Origin: Metapseudomonas sp043392685
Lineage (GTDB): Bacteria; Pseudomonadota; Gammaproteobacteria; Pseudomonadales; Pseudomonadaceae
DNA: 64,000 nucleotides
Assembly: GCA_043392685.1 (NCBI GenBank)
Contig: JBHZGM010000005.1
Strand: one strand, 5' to 3'
Shown: piece after piece, positions 1 through 8,416 of the stretch
Layout: every line of letters begins with the position of its first letter
Position numbering within the stretch: position 1 is the first letter of the stretch
Made by a program: the position numbers and the translations under genes
Notes under the pieces: model-generated
Told to the model about the DNA's origin: nothing
What the model saw: only the letters and a program-made list of their open reading frames with translations
Database searches by the model: none

Positions 1-376
1 GGGCCGGAGTCGGAGGGTTGTTTCTGGATCACCGTCCAAGGCCCTCGAGACCAAGGACGGTGAAGATCTCCAAGTCCCGCTATCCGGTAGATCGCAAGGC
101 TGCTCCTCTAAAGTGAACAGCATTACGCTTGATGCGGGCTTTTTCATGCTCGTTCGCCAGGATTCCTCTGCTTTGTCGGGGGCCTGGGGGGAGAGTTAAC
201 GCCTCCGCGCGGAGTCCGAGAGGATGTAGCGAGCTCTGCTCGCGATTCGATGCATGGGACATACGCGAGCAGAGCTCGCTTGTACGGTGTTCTGGTCCAT
301 ATACGGGCTACGATCTGCCAGTTCGCTTCGCTCTGACCAAACCTGGTTGCTGATTCCCGGTTTTCCTGGTGGCAAG
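1..376. other. Edge region without a supported gene
   Basis: No convincing gene is seen here. Short frames run open to the left edge on both strands (for example a minus-strand frame from an ATG at 145-147 and a plus-strand frame ending at the TGA at 113-115), but their codon choice includes TTA, CTA, GTA and ACA, unusual for the genes that follow, and I recognise no protein family. The stretch TGCGGGCTTTTTC occurs at 133-145 and again at 391-403, where it is the second arm of a complete terminator. The region also carries an inverted repeat at 229-279. The end of an upstream gene could lie here but cannot be assigned. Confidence 0.5.
229..279. repeat. REP-like inverted repeat pair
   Basis: GCGAGCTCTGCTCGCG at 229-244 and its exact reverse complement at 264-279 are separated by 19 bases. 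The GCGAGC/GCTCGC core and the head-to-head pairing resemble the intergenic REP elements of pseudomonads. It lies outside any supported gene. Confidence 0.6.
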
Positions 377-402
377 AAAAAGCCCGCATCTGCGGGCTTT
401 TT
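377..402. terminator. Bidirectional rho-independent terminator
   Basis: AAAAAGCCCGCA (377-388), a 2-base loop and TGCGGGCTTTTT (391-402) form a 12-bp perfect stem flanked by A and T runs, so it can end transcription on both strands. It lies 14 bases past the stop of the minus-strand membrane protein gene that ends at 417. Confidence 0.85.
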
Positions 403-416
403 CGTCATTTGAGCAT

Positions 417-1937
417 TCAATGTGCGCGCGCTTCGTGCATCCGCGACAGCTGGCGTTCCAGCAGCGAAGGATAGGGCTCCAGCAGGCGTTCGACGCAGCA
501 GGCGCCTTCCGGGCTGGTGATGGCGCGGATGCGCGCACGTTGGCGAACCAGGTCGTCCTCGGCGATGGCGCGCTCCACCAGCAGCAGGTTGCGGCTGTGC
601 TGACTCAGGGCCAGGGCGCTCTGGGTGCTGTCGCTGAGCAGCAGGTCGCCCTGGCTGAGGCCGGAGAGGTCTTCGCCGAGGGTCAGGCCGAGCTGCAGCT
701 GCAGGGTGATGCCGCTGTCGGCGACTTCGATCTGCAGGGCGTGCCCCAGGGCGCGCATCAGTTCGCCGCAGCAGAGCGCATGGGTCAGGAAGTCCTCGTC
801 GCTGTCCTTGCTGTGGAAGAGCATCAGGCTGCTGCCGTCGTTCAGGGTCAGCAACTGGCCGTGGTAGAGGCGGGCGGCCTGATCGAGGCAGTCGCGGTAG
901 CGCTGCAGCAGATCCATCAGGCGTGCACGTGGCAGGCGGCGCAGCTGGTCCTGGGCGCCCAGCTGGATGGCCAGCACGGCGCTGTTCTGCGGTTCGGCCT
1001 GAGCAGCGGGAGCAGGGAGCAGCTCGTCTTCGGTCATTTCCTCGCGCAGTTCGGAGAAGGGATCTTCGTCATCCGGCGTGAACAGCTTGCTAGGCGTCTC
1101 TTCCTCGCCGTCGAAGCTGTCGTCACTCAGGTCGCGGACCTCGAAGTGCTCAGGATCATCCTGCTCGTCCTCGAGATAGTCCTCGTCGGCCTCGGCGTAG
1201 TCCTGTTCCGGGATGGGCTCGAACTCGGGCTCGGGTTCCGGCTTCTCCGGTACCAGCCGTGCCTGGAGTTGACGGGCCAGGTCGCCGATTTCGTCCTGGC
1301 GGCCGGCACCGGGCGCGGGGTCGTCCGGGTCGCGCAGCCAGACCCGCAGTTGCAGCAGGGGTGTGGAGATGTGCCGGCCGAGGCGCAGGCTCAGGGACAG
1401 GGTAAGGGCCAGCAGGATCAGGCTGAGCAGGCCCATGCTCTGCAGGCTGATGGTCATGGGCTGCTGGAACTGCTCCATGTCCAGGCTCAGGCGCAGGTGG
1501 CCGGCGATCACTTCCTGGAAGGTGATGGGCGTTGAATACAGGCCTTCGGCCTCGCCCAGCAGCCCCTGCTTGGGCCGCGACCCGGCTTCGGCGAGGATGC
1601 GGTTGTCCACGCTGTAGATGGCCGCGTGGGCCACCAGCGGGTTCTTCACCAGGTTGTTGAGCAGCACATTGAGGCTGAGGATGTCGTTGGACACCAGCAG
1701 CTCGGTGGCTGACGCGGCGGTCTGCGCGGTCAGGCTCTGGCCCAGGGCGTCGGCCTGCTGTTGCATGGCCTGCTTGAACTGCATGCCCATGACCCAGGCG
1801 TAGATCACCAGCGCCAGGGCCACCAGCAACAGGCTGTGGCTGACGATGCGCAAGGCGATAGGCACGCGCCGCTGGCGCAGGGCGTGGAAGATCAGGAGAA
1901 AGAAATTGTCGGGTTTGACAGGCGTGGGCCGGTTCAC
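417..1937 (-). CDS. Two-TM membrane protein with HAMP-like linker and degenerate cyclase-like C-terminus
   Basis: A 506-residue inner-membrane protein, conserved next to serB in pseudomonads (PA4961-like, from memory). Transmembrane segments lie at about residues 33-52 and 165-186 and bracket a periplasmic domain of roughly 110 residues. A HAMP-like stretch (187-230) follows, then a very acidic, proline-rich linker to about residue 330. The last 180 residues have the alternating pattern of a class III nucleotide cyclase fold, without obvious catalytic aspartates. I chose the GTG at 1935-1937, because the reading frame runs 113 codons further upstream into serB, which is implausible. AAGAG lies about 9 bases before this GTG. 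It is divergent from serB. The topology suggests a signalling protein; the role is unknown. Confidence 0.8.
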   Translation of the reverse strand: MNRPTPVKPDNFFLLIFHALRQRRVPIALRIVSHSLLLVALALVIYAWVMGMQFKQAMQQQADALGQSLTAQTAASATELLVSNDILSLNVLLNNLVKNPLVAHAAIYSVDNRILAEAGSRPKQGLLGEAEGLYSTPITFQEVIAGHLRLSLDMEQFQQPMTISLQSMGLLSLILLALTLSLSLRLGRHISTPLLQLRVWLRDPDDPAPGAGRQDEIGDLARQLQARLVPEKPEPEPEFEPIPEQDYAEADEDYLEDEQDDPEHFEVRDLSDDSFDGEEETPSKLFTPDDEDPFSELREEMTEDELLPAPAAQAEPQNSAVLAIQLGAQDQLRRLPRARLMDLLQRYRDCLDQAARLYHGQLLTLNDGSSLMLFHSKDSDEDFLTHALCCGELMRALGHALQIEVADSGITLQLQLGLTLGEDLSGLSQGDLLLSDSTQSALALSQHSRNLLLVERAIAEDDLVRQRARIRAITSPEGACCVERLLEPYPSLLERQLSRMHEARAH

Positions 1938-2034
1938 AGAGCGCGGCTCTTTTCGGACGAAATTGTGGCGCAGTATAGCGAGCGGCCCTTGCAGGGCAAA
2001 GCGTCGAGCATGCCGCGGGTGCCGTGAAAGGGGG

Positions 2035-2073
2035 TAGAATGTGCGCCTTTTCATGCGCTGAGTGAGGTGCGAC
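2035..2073 (+). promoter_or_regulatory. Possible serB promoter and ribosome binding site
   Basis: TAGAAT at 2035-2040 is a good -10 hexamer, but no clear -35 is seen 17 bases upstream. GAGG at 2064-2067 sits 6 bases before the TTG at 2074 and decides the serB start. The GTG at 2062 has no Shine-Dalgarno sequence before it. Confidence 0.4.
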
Positions 2074-3288
2074 TTGCGCGAGATTGTCCTGATCAACATC
2101 ACTGGCGAGGATCGCCCCGGCCTGACCGCGGCCATTACCGGTGCGCTGGCCCAGGGTGGCGTGAACATCCTGGATATCGGCCAGGCGGTGATCCACGACA
2201 CCCTGTCGTTCGGCATCCTGGTGGAAATCCCGGGCAATGCCGAGGGCTCGGCGGTGCTCAAGGACGTGCTGTTCACGGCCTACAAGCTGGATCAGCAGGT
2301 ACGCTTCACCCCGGTATCCGAGGCGGATTACCAGCAGTGGGTCGACGGCCAGGGCAAGAGCCGCTACATCGTCACCCTGCTGACCCGCAAGGTCACCGCC
2401 GAGCAGTTGCAGCGGGTGAGCTCCATCACCGCCAAGTACGGCCTCAATATCGACCACATCGACCGTCTGTCGGGGCGCATGCCGCTGGACATGCCGGCCG
2501 ACCAGGGCAAGGGCTGCATCGAGTTCTCCGTACGGGGCGAGCCGGCCGATCCGGTGGCCCTGCGCGCCGAGTTCCTCAGCGTGGCCCAGGAGCTGAACGT
2601 CGACATCGCCTTCCAGCGTGACTCCCTGTTCCGCCGCAACCGCCGCCTGGCGGTGTTCGACATGGACTCGACGCTGATCGAAGCCGAAGTGATCGACGAA
2701 CTGGCCAAGGCTGCGGGTGTGGGCGACAAGGTTGCCGAGATCACCGAGCGTGCCATGCGTGGCGAACTGGATTTCCGTGCCAGCTTCAAGGAGCGTCTGG
2801 GGCTGCTCAAGGGGTTGTCCGAGGACGTCCTGGAAGAGATCGGCGCCTCCCTGCGACTCACCGAGGGCGCGGAAACCCTGTTCGCCGAGCTCAAGCGCCT
2901 GGGCTACAAGACTGCCATTCTCTCTGGTGGCTTCAGCTACTTCGCCAAACAGCTGCAAGCCAGGCTGGGTATCGACTACGTGTTCGCCAACGAACTGGAG
3001 ATTGTCGATGGCAAGCTGACTGGCGTGGCCATCGAGCCCATCGTCGATGCGCAGCGCAAGGCCGATCTGCTGAGCGAACTGGCGCAGAAGGAAGGGCTGC
3101 GCCTGGAGCAGACGATCGCTGTCGGTGATGGCGCCAACGACCTGCCGATGCTGGCTCTGGCCGGCCTGGGCGTGGCCTTCCGCGCCAAGCCGCTGGTCAA
3201 GCAGTCCGCCAAGCAGGCCATCTCTACCCTCGGGCTGGACGGCATCCTCTACCTGCTCGGCTTCCGTGACCGCGACGGCAGGGAATGA
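2074..3288 (+). CDS. serB: Phosphoserine phosphatase SerB
   Basis: Hydrolyses O-phosphoserine to serine, the last step of serine biosynthesis, in the cytosol. The 404-residue product has two N-terminal ACT-type domains (about residues 1-170; GEDRPGLTAA near the start) and a C-terminal HAD domain. The nucleophile motif FDMDST places Asp196 and Asp198, and the Mg-binding motif GDGANDLPML places Asp352. The two-ACT form is usual for Pseudomonas. The start is a TTG at 2074: it has GAGG at ideal spacing and makes the protein begin with the REIVLINITGEDRPG sequence seen in relatives. A GTG four codons upstream is the alternative. It is a single gene ended by a strong hairpin at 3308-3333. Confidence 0.96.
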   Translation: MREIVLINITGEDRPGLTAAITGALAQGGVNILDIGQAVIHDTLSFGILVEIPGNAEGSAVLKDVLFTAYKLDQQVRFTPVSEADYQQWVDGQGKSRYIVTLLTRKVTAEQLQRVSSITAKYGLNIDHIDRLSGRMPLDMPADQGKGCIEFSVRGEPADPVALRAEFLSVAQELNVDIAFQRDSLFRRNRRLAVFDMDSTLIEAEVIDELAKAAGVGDKVAEITERAMRGELDFRASFKERLGLLKGLSEDVLEEIGASLRLTEGAETLFAELKRLGYKTAILSGGFSYFAKQLQARLGIDYVFANELEIVDGKLTGVAIEPIVDAQRKADLLSELAQKEGLRLEQTIAVGDGANDLPMLALAGLGVAFRAKPLVKQSAKQAISTLGLDGILYLLGFRDRDGRE

Positions 3289-3307
3289 CTGTCTGACACC
3301 AGCAATG

Positions 3308-3333
3308 AAAAAGCCGCCTTCGGGCGGCTTTTT
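3308..3333. terminator. Rho-independent terminator after serB
   Basis: AAAAAGCCGCC (3308-3318), TTCG tetraloop, GGCGGCTTTTT (3323-3333). The perfect 11-bp stem has A and T runs on either side, so it can serve serB and, in the other direction, transcripts ending after fimX. Confidence 0.9.
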
Positions 3334-3401
3334 CGTGGAGGGAACACAAGGGTGTAAACCTGTTTCAGGGCTAGGCGTGAGGTACGAGGGCGGGTTCGCC
3401 C

Positions 3402-5471
3402 TTACTCGTCCCCGGAGGAAAAGTCGTAATCCATTGCCTGGCTGGGGCCTTGCAGGTAGTAACCCTGGATGTAGTTGACCCCGGCCTGCCAGAGGGTGGC
3501 GAGAACGCTGGCGGTCTCGACGTAGGGCACGATGGTCAGCTTGGCCTGGGCGTGCAGGCTCGCCAGCAGGGTCTTGAGGGTCTCCTGGTTCTCCGCGCGG
3601 CCGAGCTCCTGGGTAAAGGAACCGTCCACCTTCACGAAGTCGATGGCCAGATGCTTGAGCGTGCTGAATGGGTTGAGTGAGCAGCCGAACTGGCTCAGCG
3701 CAACCTGGCAATGCAGCTCGGCGAGGCCCTGGGTCAGCGCCTTGGCCTGTTTCAGGTGGGCGATGGCGTCCGGCTCTCTGAGCTGGAAGATCAGCGCATC
3801 GGAAGGCAGGCGCGCGGCCTTCAGGGCAACGCTCAGCCACGGCAGCAGGGTCTGGTCCTGCAGGCTGACAGCGGAGAGGTGGACGAAGAGTCGGGTGTTG
3901 TGACCCTTGGCGCGATGCTCGGCCAGCAGCTTGATGGAATTGAGGATCACCCAGCGGTCGATCTTCTCGGCCAGGCCGGCTTCCTTGGCGGCATCGAGGA
4001 AGTCGGCGGGCGGTACTTCCTCGCCCTGCGGGTTGAGCAGGCGCAGCAGCACTTCGTAATGCTCGAAGTTGTCGCCACGCAGGCTGATGATCGGCTGGAA
4101 CAGCAGGCGGAAGCTGTTGTTTTCCAGCGCCTGCTGAACCATGGCCACCAGGCTGCCACGGTTGGCCGCGGCGGCCAGTTCTTCGGCCGGGTCGTACAGC
4201 TTGAGGCCGTTCTGGTCGCCCAGTTCGTCGGCGCAGCGATGGGCGCGGTCCACCACCTCCTGGGCCTTGGGCGTGGTTTCGTTGAGCCCGGCGACGCCGA
4301 TGCACAGGCTGACCTGAACGGTGCGGCTGCTGACGTCGAAGAGATGGATGTCGATCTTCTTCAGCAGATTCTGCAGGCTCTCGGCCGCCTGTTCGGGCGT
4401 GATGCCCTGCTGCAGGACGCCGAGCACGTCGTCGCCATAGCGGGCGAGCTGGGCGTCGCCGGCGAAGTGGGCGCGCAGGAGGTTGGCGAGGTCGGTGAGC
4501 AGCAGGTCGACGCCGGCGATACCGACTTCAGCCAGCAGGCTGGAATAGCGTGCGACTCGAATGTACGCGAGGCTCGACGGCTGGCTGGCCTTGACGGCGC
4601 GTTCGGCGGCGGCGTCGAGCAGTTCGTTGAAGTGGGAGCGATTGAACAGGCCGGTGACCAGGTCCTGACTGCTGATCTCGCGCAGCTTCTCTTCCAGTTC
4701 GGCGCTGCCGGTTTCGGCGCGGATCACCACCTGGATGCAGGGTTCGCCGTCGTAGGACGCGGGAGAAAAGTTCATCCGCGCCTGGAAACTCTGGCCGTCG
4801 GCCTTGCAACCGCTGCAGGTGAGCTCGCCGGCGCCTTCGCCATCGCGGTAGTTCTTCAGGAATTCCTTGAACCCGGCCTGGTCGGAGCCTGCGATCAGGT
4901 CGATCATCGGCATGCCTTCGAGTTCGTCGCCATCGTCGTAGCCGAACATCTCCACGTAGGCGCGGTTGGCATAGATGTGCATGCCGTCGTGGACGTAGGC
5001 GATGGCGTCCACGGAGCTGTCCAGCAGCAGCTGGCAGCGCTTCTCCGCTTCCCGCAGGCTGACCTCGGCGGCGCGGCGGGCGCGGCGTTGTTCGAGGTTG
5101 GCCAGTTCGCGGTTGGCCACCAGCACCAGGCGCTCGTCCTCGCCCTGGGGCAGGGCGTCCTGGGCGCCAAGGGCCAGGGCTTCGGTGATGAGGTCGGAGT
5201 CGTTGCCTGACACCAACTGGATGAACGGAATGTCCTTGGACTGGCGGCGGATGCTGTTGAGGGCTTCGCCGGGACTGAGGTGTTCGCTGCTCGGGGACGC
5301 GATCAGGAGGTCCCAGCTCTGCTGCAGGGCCTCATTGAGGTCGTCGGCGGAAAGGATGCGATGGACGCGGGTCGCTCGCCCGGCATTGCGGAAAAGGCTG
5401 ACCAGGCGCTCGGCTTCGTTCTGCGAGTCTTCCAGGATCAGCAGACGGATCGTTTTCTTTTCGATGGCCAT
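3402..5471 (-). CDS. fimX: c-di-GMP binding polar regulator FimX (REC-PAS-GGDEF-EAL)
   Basis: FimX controls type IV pilus assembly and twitching at the cell pole and senses c-di-GMP. The 689-residue protein has the family order: REC-like domain (about 1-130), PAS (about 150-260), GGDEF (about 275-430), EAL (about 435-689). Both catalytic signatures are degenerate: the GGDEF position reads YGDDV (345-349), and the EAL position reads EVL (473-475). This matches known FimX, where the EAL domain binds c-di-GMP with little or no hydrolysis. The C-terminus (YIQGYYLQGPSQAMDYDFSS) is typical of the family. Start ATG at 5471. The next gene upstream on the same strand encodes a PilZ-like protein. Confidence 0.95.
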   Translation of the reverse strand: MAIEKKTIRLLILEDSQNEAERLVSLFRNAGRATRVHRILSADDLNEALQQSWDLLIASPSSEHLSPGEALNSIRRQSKDIPFIQLVSGNDSDLITEALALGAQDALPQGEDERLVLVANRELANLEQRRARRAAEVSLREAEKRCQLLLDSSVDAIAYVHDGMHIYANRAYVEMFGYDDGDELEGMPMIDLIAGSDQAGFKEFLKNYRDGEGAGELTCSGCKADGQSFQARMNFSPASYDGEPCIQVVIRAETGSAELEEKLREISSQDLVTGLFNRSHFNELLDAAAERAVKASQPSSLAYIRVARYSSLLAEVGIAGVDLLLTDLANLLRAHFAGDAQLARYGDDVLGVLQQGITPEQAAESLQNLLKKIDIHLFDVSSRTVQVSLCIGVAGLNETTPKAQEVVDRAHRCADELGDQNGLKLYDPAEELAAAANRGSLVAMVQQALENNSFRLLFQPIISLRGDNFEHYEVLLRLLNPQGEEVPPADFLDAAKEAGLAEKIDRWVILNSIKLLAEHRAKGHNTRLFVHLSAVSLQDQTLLPWLSVALKAARLPSDALIFQLREPDAIAHLKQAKALTQGLAELHCQVALSQFGCSLNPFSTLKHLAIDFVKVDGSFTQELGRAENQETLKTLLASLHAQAKLTIVPYVETASVLATLWQAGVNYIQGYYLQGPSQAMDYDFSSGDE

Positions 5472-5531
5472 GGCCTGTGCTTAGCGCCGAACGAGCGCGA
5501 ATAGGCGACGAATGGTGGACTCTTCGGGAAT

Positions 5532-7376
5532 CTACAGTGACTTCCAGAGTGAGTCAAAATCTTCCTCGCCGCCTTTTGGCTGGCTTCCCGGAGCTGTGAC
5601 CGGCTTCCCTTGTGGCGGTGTCGGTTGCTTGAGCACCTGGTATTCGAACTGGTTGAAACTGCCCGTGTTGGTGAGGCGCCGGGTGAGCATGGCGCGATGC
5701 TCGTTGCCGTGCAGGTTGATCTGCACCTTGTCGCCTTCCTGGAAGGGCAGGCGCGGGGTGAGCAGGGTGGCTGGGCGGGAAATGGCGCCGATCGCCGGCA
5801 GCAGCAGGGCGCGCAGGTAATGGCTGTTCTGCTCGCCCTTGCGCAGCAGCAGTACGCCGCAGGATTGAGCCTGGGGCGCCACGAGCTCTATTCCCATCTG
5901 GGTGCCGCCGCCGCGCACTTGGCGGATCCAGCGCACCACCGCGATGCTCCAGGCCTGGCCGGGGGCGTCCTGTACGCCGAGCAGCTCGCCGGCCTGCAGC
6001 TGGCTGGGGACTTCCCTGGACCAGTTCAGGCAGTAGCCGCCCGGGCTGTGGTTGACCACCGCGGCGTTGAAGGTCGGATAGCTTTCCGGGGCTGTGCTGA
6101 CCTGGGGCGGTGCGCTGCTTTCGGAGACCGGGCGGGCGTACTCGATCTCCTCCAGCTGCATACCGGCCTGCCCGCCTTGGGTGGGCTGGGCGTCGAAGGC
6201 ATTGGCCCAGACATCCTTCGCGGCTGGCTTGACCAAGGTACCGAATAGCGCCTGACCGGCGTCCTGCGAGAGCTTGAGCACATCGCCGAAGGGACGGCTG
6301 CCGGCGAGGAAGAAATGCAGGGCGCTCATGCCGATGCACAGGGTCAGGCTGCCCTGGCCGCGATTGCGCTGGAAGGTGCGCTCGGAAATGTCGCCCCAGG
6401 CCGAACTCAGGTGCTGCAACAGATCGAGAGTGATACCCGCCGGTACCAGCAGGCGTGACTGGCTGCGCTGCGCGGCCGGCAGCAGCAGGTACTCCTTGAT
6501 GGCCTCGACCAGCGGCAGCGTGTCGAGGCCCAGCAGGGTGCGCGGTTCCACATCCTGGAACAGCGACTTGTAGCGGGGCGGCCCGTCCAGCTGCGGCGCC
6601 ACTGCGAAGAGGCTGGACGGCAGCTCGGCGGACTGGAGCCGCACCAGGGTGCTCCAGGAGGGGAGGGCTTCAGCCAGGCGGGCGATGCCGATCTGGCGCA
6701 TCTGGTTGCAGCGGGCGCAGCCCAGCAGCAGCGCAGCCAGGTAGCTCTGCTCCGTACTCAGCCCTTGCGCATGCTGGGCCAGGGGATCACGCACGACAAC
6801 ACGGTGAAGCTGGCGGCTTTCGGCCAGCCGGTAGAGCTGATGCAGTTCCAGCCAGAGACCTTCGGGCACCGGGCAGTAGAGCTGGTTGGAGCGGATCAGC
6901 GGCCCGTTGAGGGCGTGCACTGCGCGCTGCAGGGCGATGGTCAGGAGCTGGGCGCGATCGCGGTCACGGCCGGAACGCGACGCTTCCTGCACGATGATCA
7001 GCTTGTAGCCGATGGCCAGGTGGTTCTGCAGGGCCTGGCAGAGGTTGGCGACCTTGCGCGGACGCTCGTCCAGGACGATGGACTGGCCGAGGAAGTGTCT
7101 TTCCAGGTGCTGGCAGACAAAATGCACTTCCGGGCGAATCAGCTCCAGTAGCTGCAGGCGGTTGTCCGTCGGGGTGGCCAGTTGATTGAGTTCAACCAGG
7201 GCCTGATAGAGCTGGCGGGCCGTCTCCCCAAGGTTGGCCTTGGGCAGATGCGCAATCCAGCGTTTCAGCTCACGAGCGGTGGCGTCGCAGAAAGACAGGC
7301 TCTGTTTGCCAGGGGCGGGTACGCGCAACAGCAGGTGAGGGCTCTGGTGCTCCATCCGGATCGGGTTCTCCGACAT
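5532..7376 (-). CDS. Large PilZ-domain-like protein adjacent to fimX
   Basis: A 614-residue soluble protein without signal peptide or membrane segments (PA4958-like by position, from memory). About the first 400 residues form a largely helical domain I cannot name. A PilZ-like segment lies near residues 430-520, with NHSPGG fitting the (D/N)xSxxG half of the PilZ c-di-GMP motif; the preceding RxxxR motif is not obvious. Start choice is uncertain: ATG at 7376 has only a weak purine stretch before it, and an in-frame ATG seven codons later gives MEHQSPHL. It precedes fimX on the same strand with a 60-base gap, so a shared transcript and a role in c-di-GMP control of pili are plausible inferences. 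Confidence 0.75.
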   Translation of the reverse strand: MSENPIRMEHQSPHLLLRVPAPGKQSLSFCDATARELKRWIAHLPKANLGETARQLYQALVELNQLATPTDNRLQLLELIRPEVHFVCQHLERHFLGQSIVLDERPRKVANLCQALQNHLAIGYKLIIVQEASRSGRDRDRAQLLTIALQRAVHALNGPLIRSNQLYCPVPEGLWLELHQLYRLAESRQLHRVVVRDPLAQHAQGLSTEQSYLAALLLGCARCNQMRQIGIARLAEALPSWSTLVRLQSAELPSSLFAVAPQLDGPPRYKSLFQDVEPRTLLGLDTLPLVEAIKEYLLLPAAQRSQSRLLVPAGITLDLLQHLSSAWGDISERTFQRNRGQGSLTLCIGMSALHFFLAGSRPFGDVLKLSQDAGQALFGTLVKPAAKDVWANAFDAQPTQGGQAGMQLEEIEYARPVSESSAPPQVSTAPESYPTFNAAVVNHSPGGYCLNWSREVPSQLQAGELLGVQDAPGQAWSIAVVRWIRQVRGGGTQMGIELVAPQAQSCGVLLLRKGEQNSHYLRALLLPAIGAISRPATLLTPRLPFQEGDKVQINLHGNEHRAMLTRRLTNTGSFNQFEYQVLKQPTPPQGKPVTAPGSQPKGGEEDFDSLWKSL

Positions 7377-7489
7377 CTTTCGTGAGGTAATGAATTGAAT
7401 TTCAGCACTCTACAGCCGCTTTGCCCAGTGGCAGCCGATTCATGGCAGGGCGCTAGAGGTGTTGGAAGTGTGTGACGCACCCCTGATGA

Positions 7490-7523
7490 GACCCTGGCCG
7501 AGCGCAGCTCGTCGGCCAGGGTC
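7490..7523 (-). terminator. Stem-loop downstream of psd
   Basis: GACCCTGGCCGA (7490-7501) and TCGGCCAGGGTC (7512-7523) form a 12-bp perfect stem with a 10-base loop, 9 bases after the psd stop. No T-run follows on the minus strand, so it may act as a weak terminator or 3'-end stabiliser. Confidence 0.6.
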
Positions 7524-7531
7524 GCGCCCGG

Positions 7532-8395
7532 TCAGGCGTCCTTCGGCATGGCCAGCAGCTGACCCATCTGCACCTGGCTGCCGGGCCAGGCGTTTTCGGC
7601 CCAGCGCACCTGGTCCGGACCGAACAGCACGATGGCGGTGGAGCCCAGCTTGAAGCGGCCGAGCTCGTCGCCCTTTTCCAGGGTGATCGGTGCTCGCGCG
7701 GCTTCGTCGTAGCTGAAGGTCTTCAGCTCGCGCTTGGGCGGCGTGACCAGGCCCGCCCAGGTGGTTTCGATGGACGCGACTATCATCGCCCCCACCAGTA
7801 CCACGGCCATCGGGCCGCGCTCGGTATCGAAGATGCACACCACGCGTTCGTTGCGGGCGAAGAGTTCCGGCACGTTCTCGGCGGTGCTCTGGTTCACCGA
7901 GAACAGGCGGCCCGGCACGTAGACCATCTCCCGCAGAGTGCCGCCCAGGGGCGCATGCACGCGGTGGTAGTCCTTCGGCGACAGGTAGACAGTGGCAAAC
8001 TCGCCCCCCATGAAGGGCGCGGCGCGCTCGGCGTCGCCGCCAAGCAGCTCCAGTACGCTGAAGCTGTGGCCCTTGGCCTGGAAGCAGCGGCCGTGCTCGA
8101 TTGGGCCGATCTGGCTGATGGCGCCGTCGGCCGGGCAGAGGATGGCGCCGGGCGTTTCGTCCAGCGGGCGCGCGCCGGGCTTGAGGGCACGGGTAAAGAA
8201 GGCGTTGAAGTGCTCGTAGGCGGTGACATCCTCGACCAGTGCTTCGCTCATGTTCACCTGGTAGCGCTTGGCGAACCAGCTGGTGAAGACGTTCTTGAAC
8301 CAGTGCACGCGGCATTCGGCGATGCAACCGGCCAGGCGCGACAGCAGGTGGTGCGGCAGCAGGTACTGGCTGATGATGAAGAGGCGTTCTTTCAT
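7532..8395 (-). CDS. psd: Phosphatidylserine decarboxylase proenzyme
   Basis: Converts phosphatidylserine to phosphatidylethanolamine at the inner membrane. The 287-residue proenzyme has the self-cleavage site LGST at 250-253; cleavage before Ser252 makes the pyruvoyl group of the alpha chain. Conserved stretches such as CPADGAISQIG (87-97) and DYHRVHAPLGG (142-152) are present, and the length is normal for the family. The start ATG at 8395 follows the stop of rhdA by about 20 bases, so the two genes are probably co-transcribed. In relatives the same rhdA-psd order is kept. Confidence 0.96.
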   Translation of the reverse strand: MKERLFIISQYLLPHHLLSRLAGCIAECRVHWFKNVFTSWFAKRYQVNMSEALVEDVTAYEHFNAFFTRALKPGARPLDETPGAILCPADGAISQIGPIEHGRCFQAKGHSFSVLELLGGDAERAAPFMGGEFATVYLSPKDYHRVHAPLGGTLREMVYVPGRLFSVNQSTAENVPELFARNERVVCIFDTERGPMAVVLVGAMIVASIETTWAGLVTPPKRELKTFSYDEAARAPITLEKGDELGRFKLGSTAIVLFGPDQVRWAENAWPGSQVQMGQLLAMPKDA

Positions 8396-8416
8396 TGGAT
8401 TTCCTTGATGGGCGCT

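Noticed and set aside
1156..4305. Very long open frame on the minus strand
   Set aside because: It runs across serB and fimX in the wrong frames, is full of Arg, Pro and Gly typical of GC-rich shadow frames, and has no family sequence.
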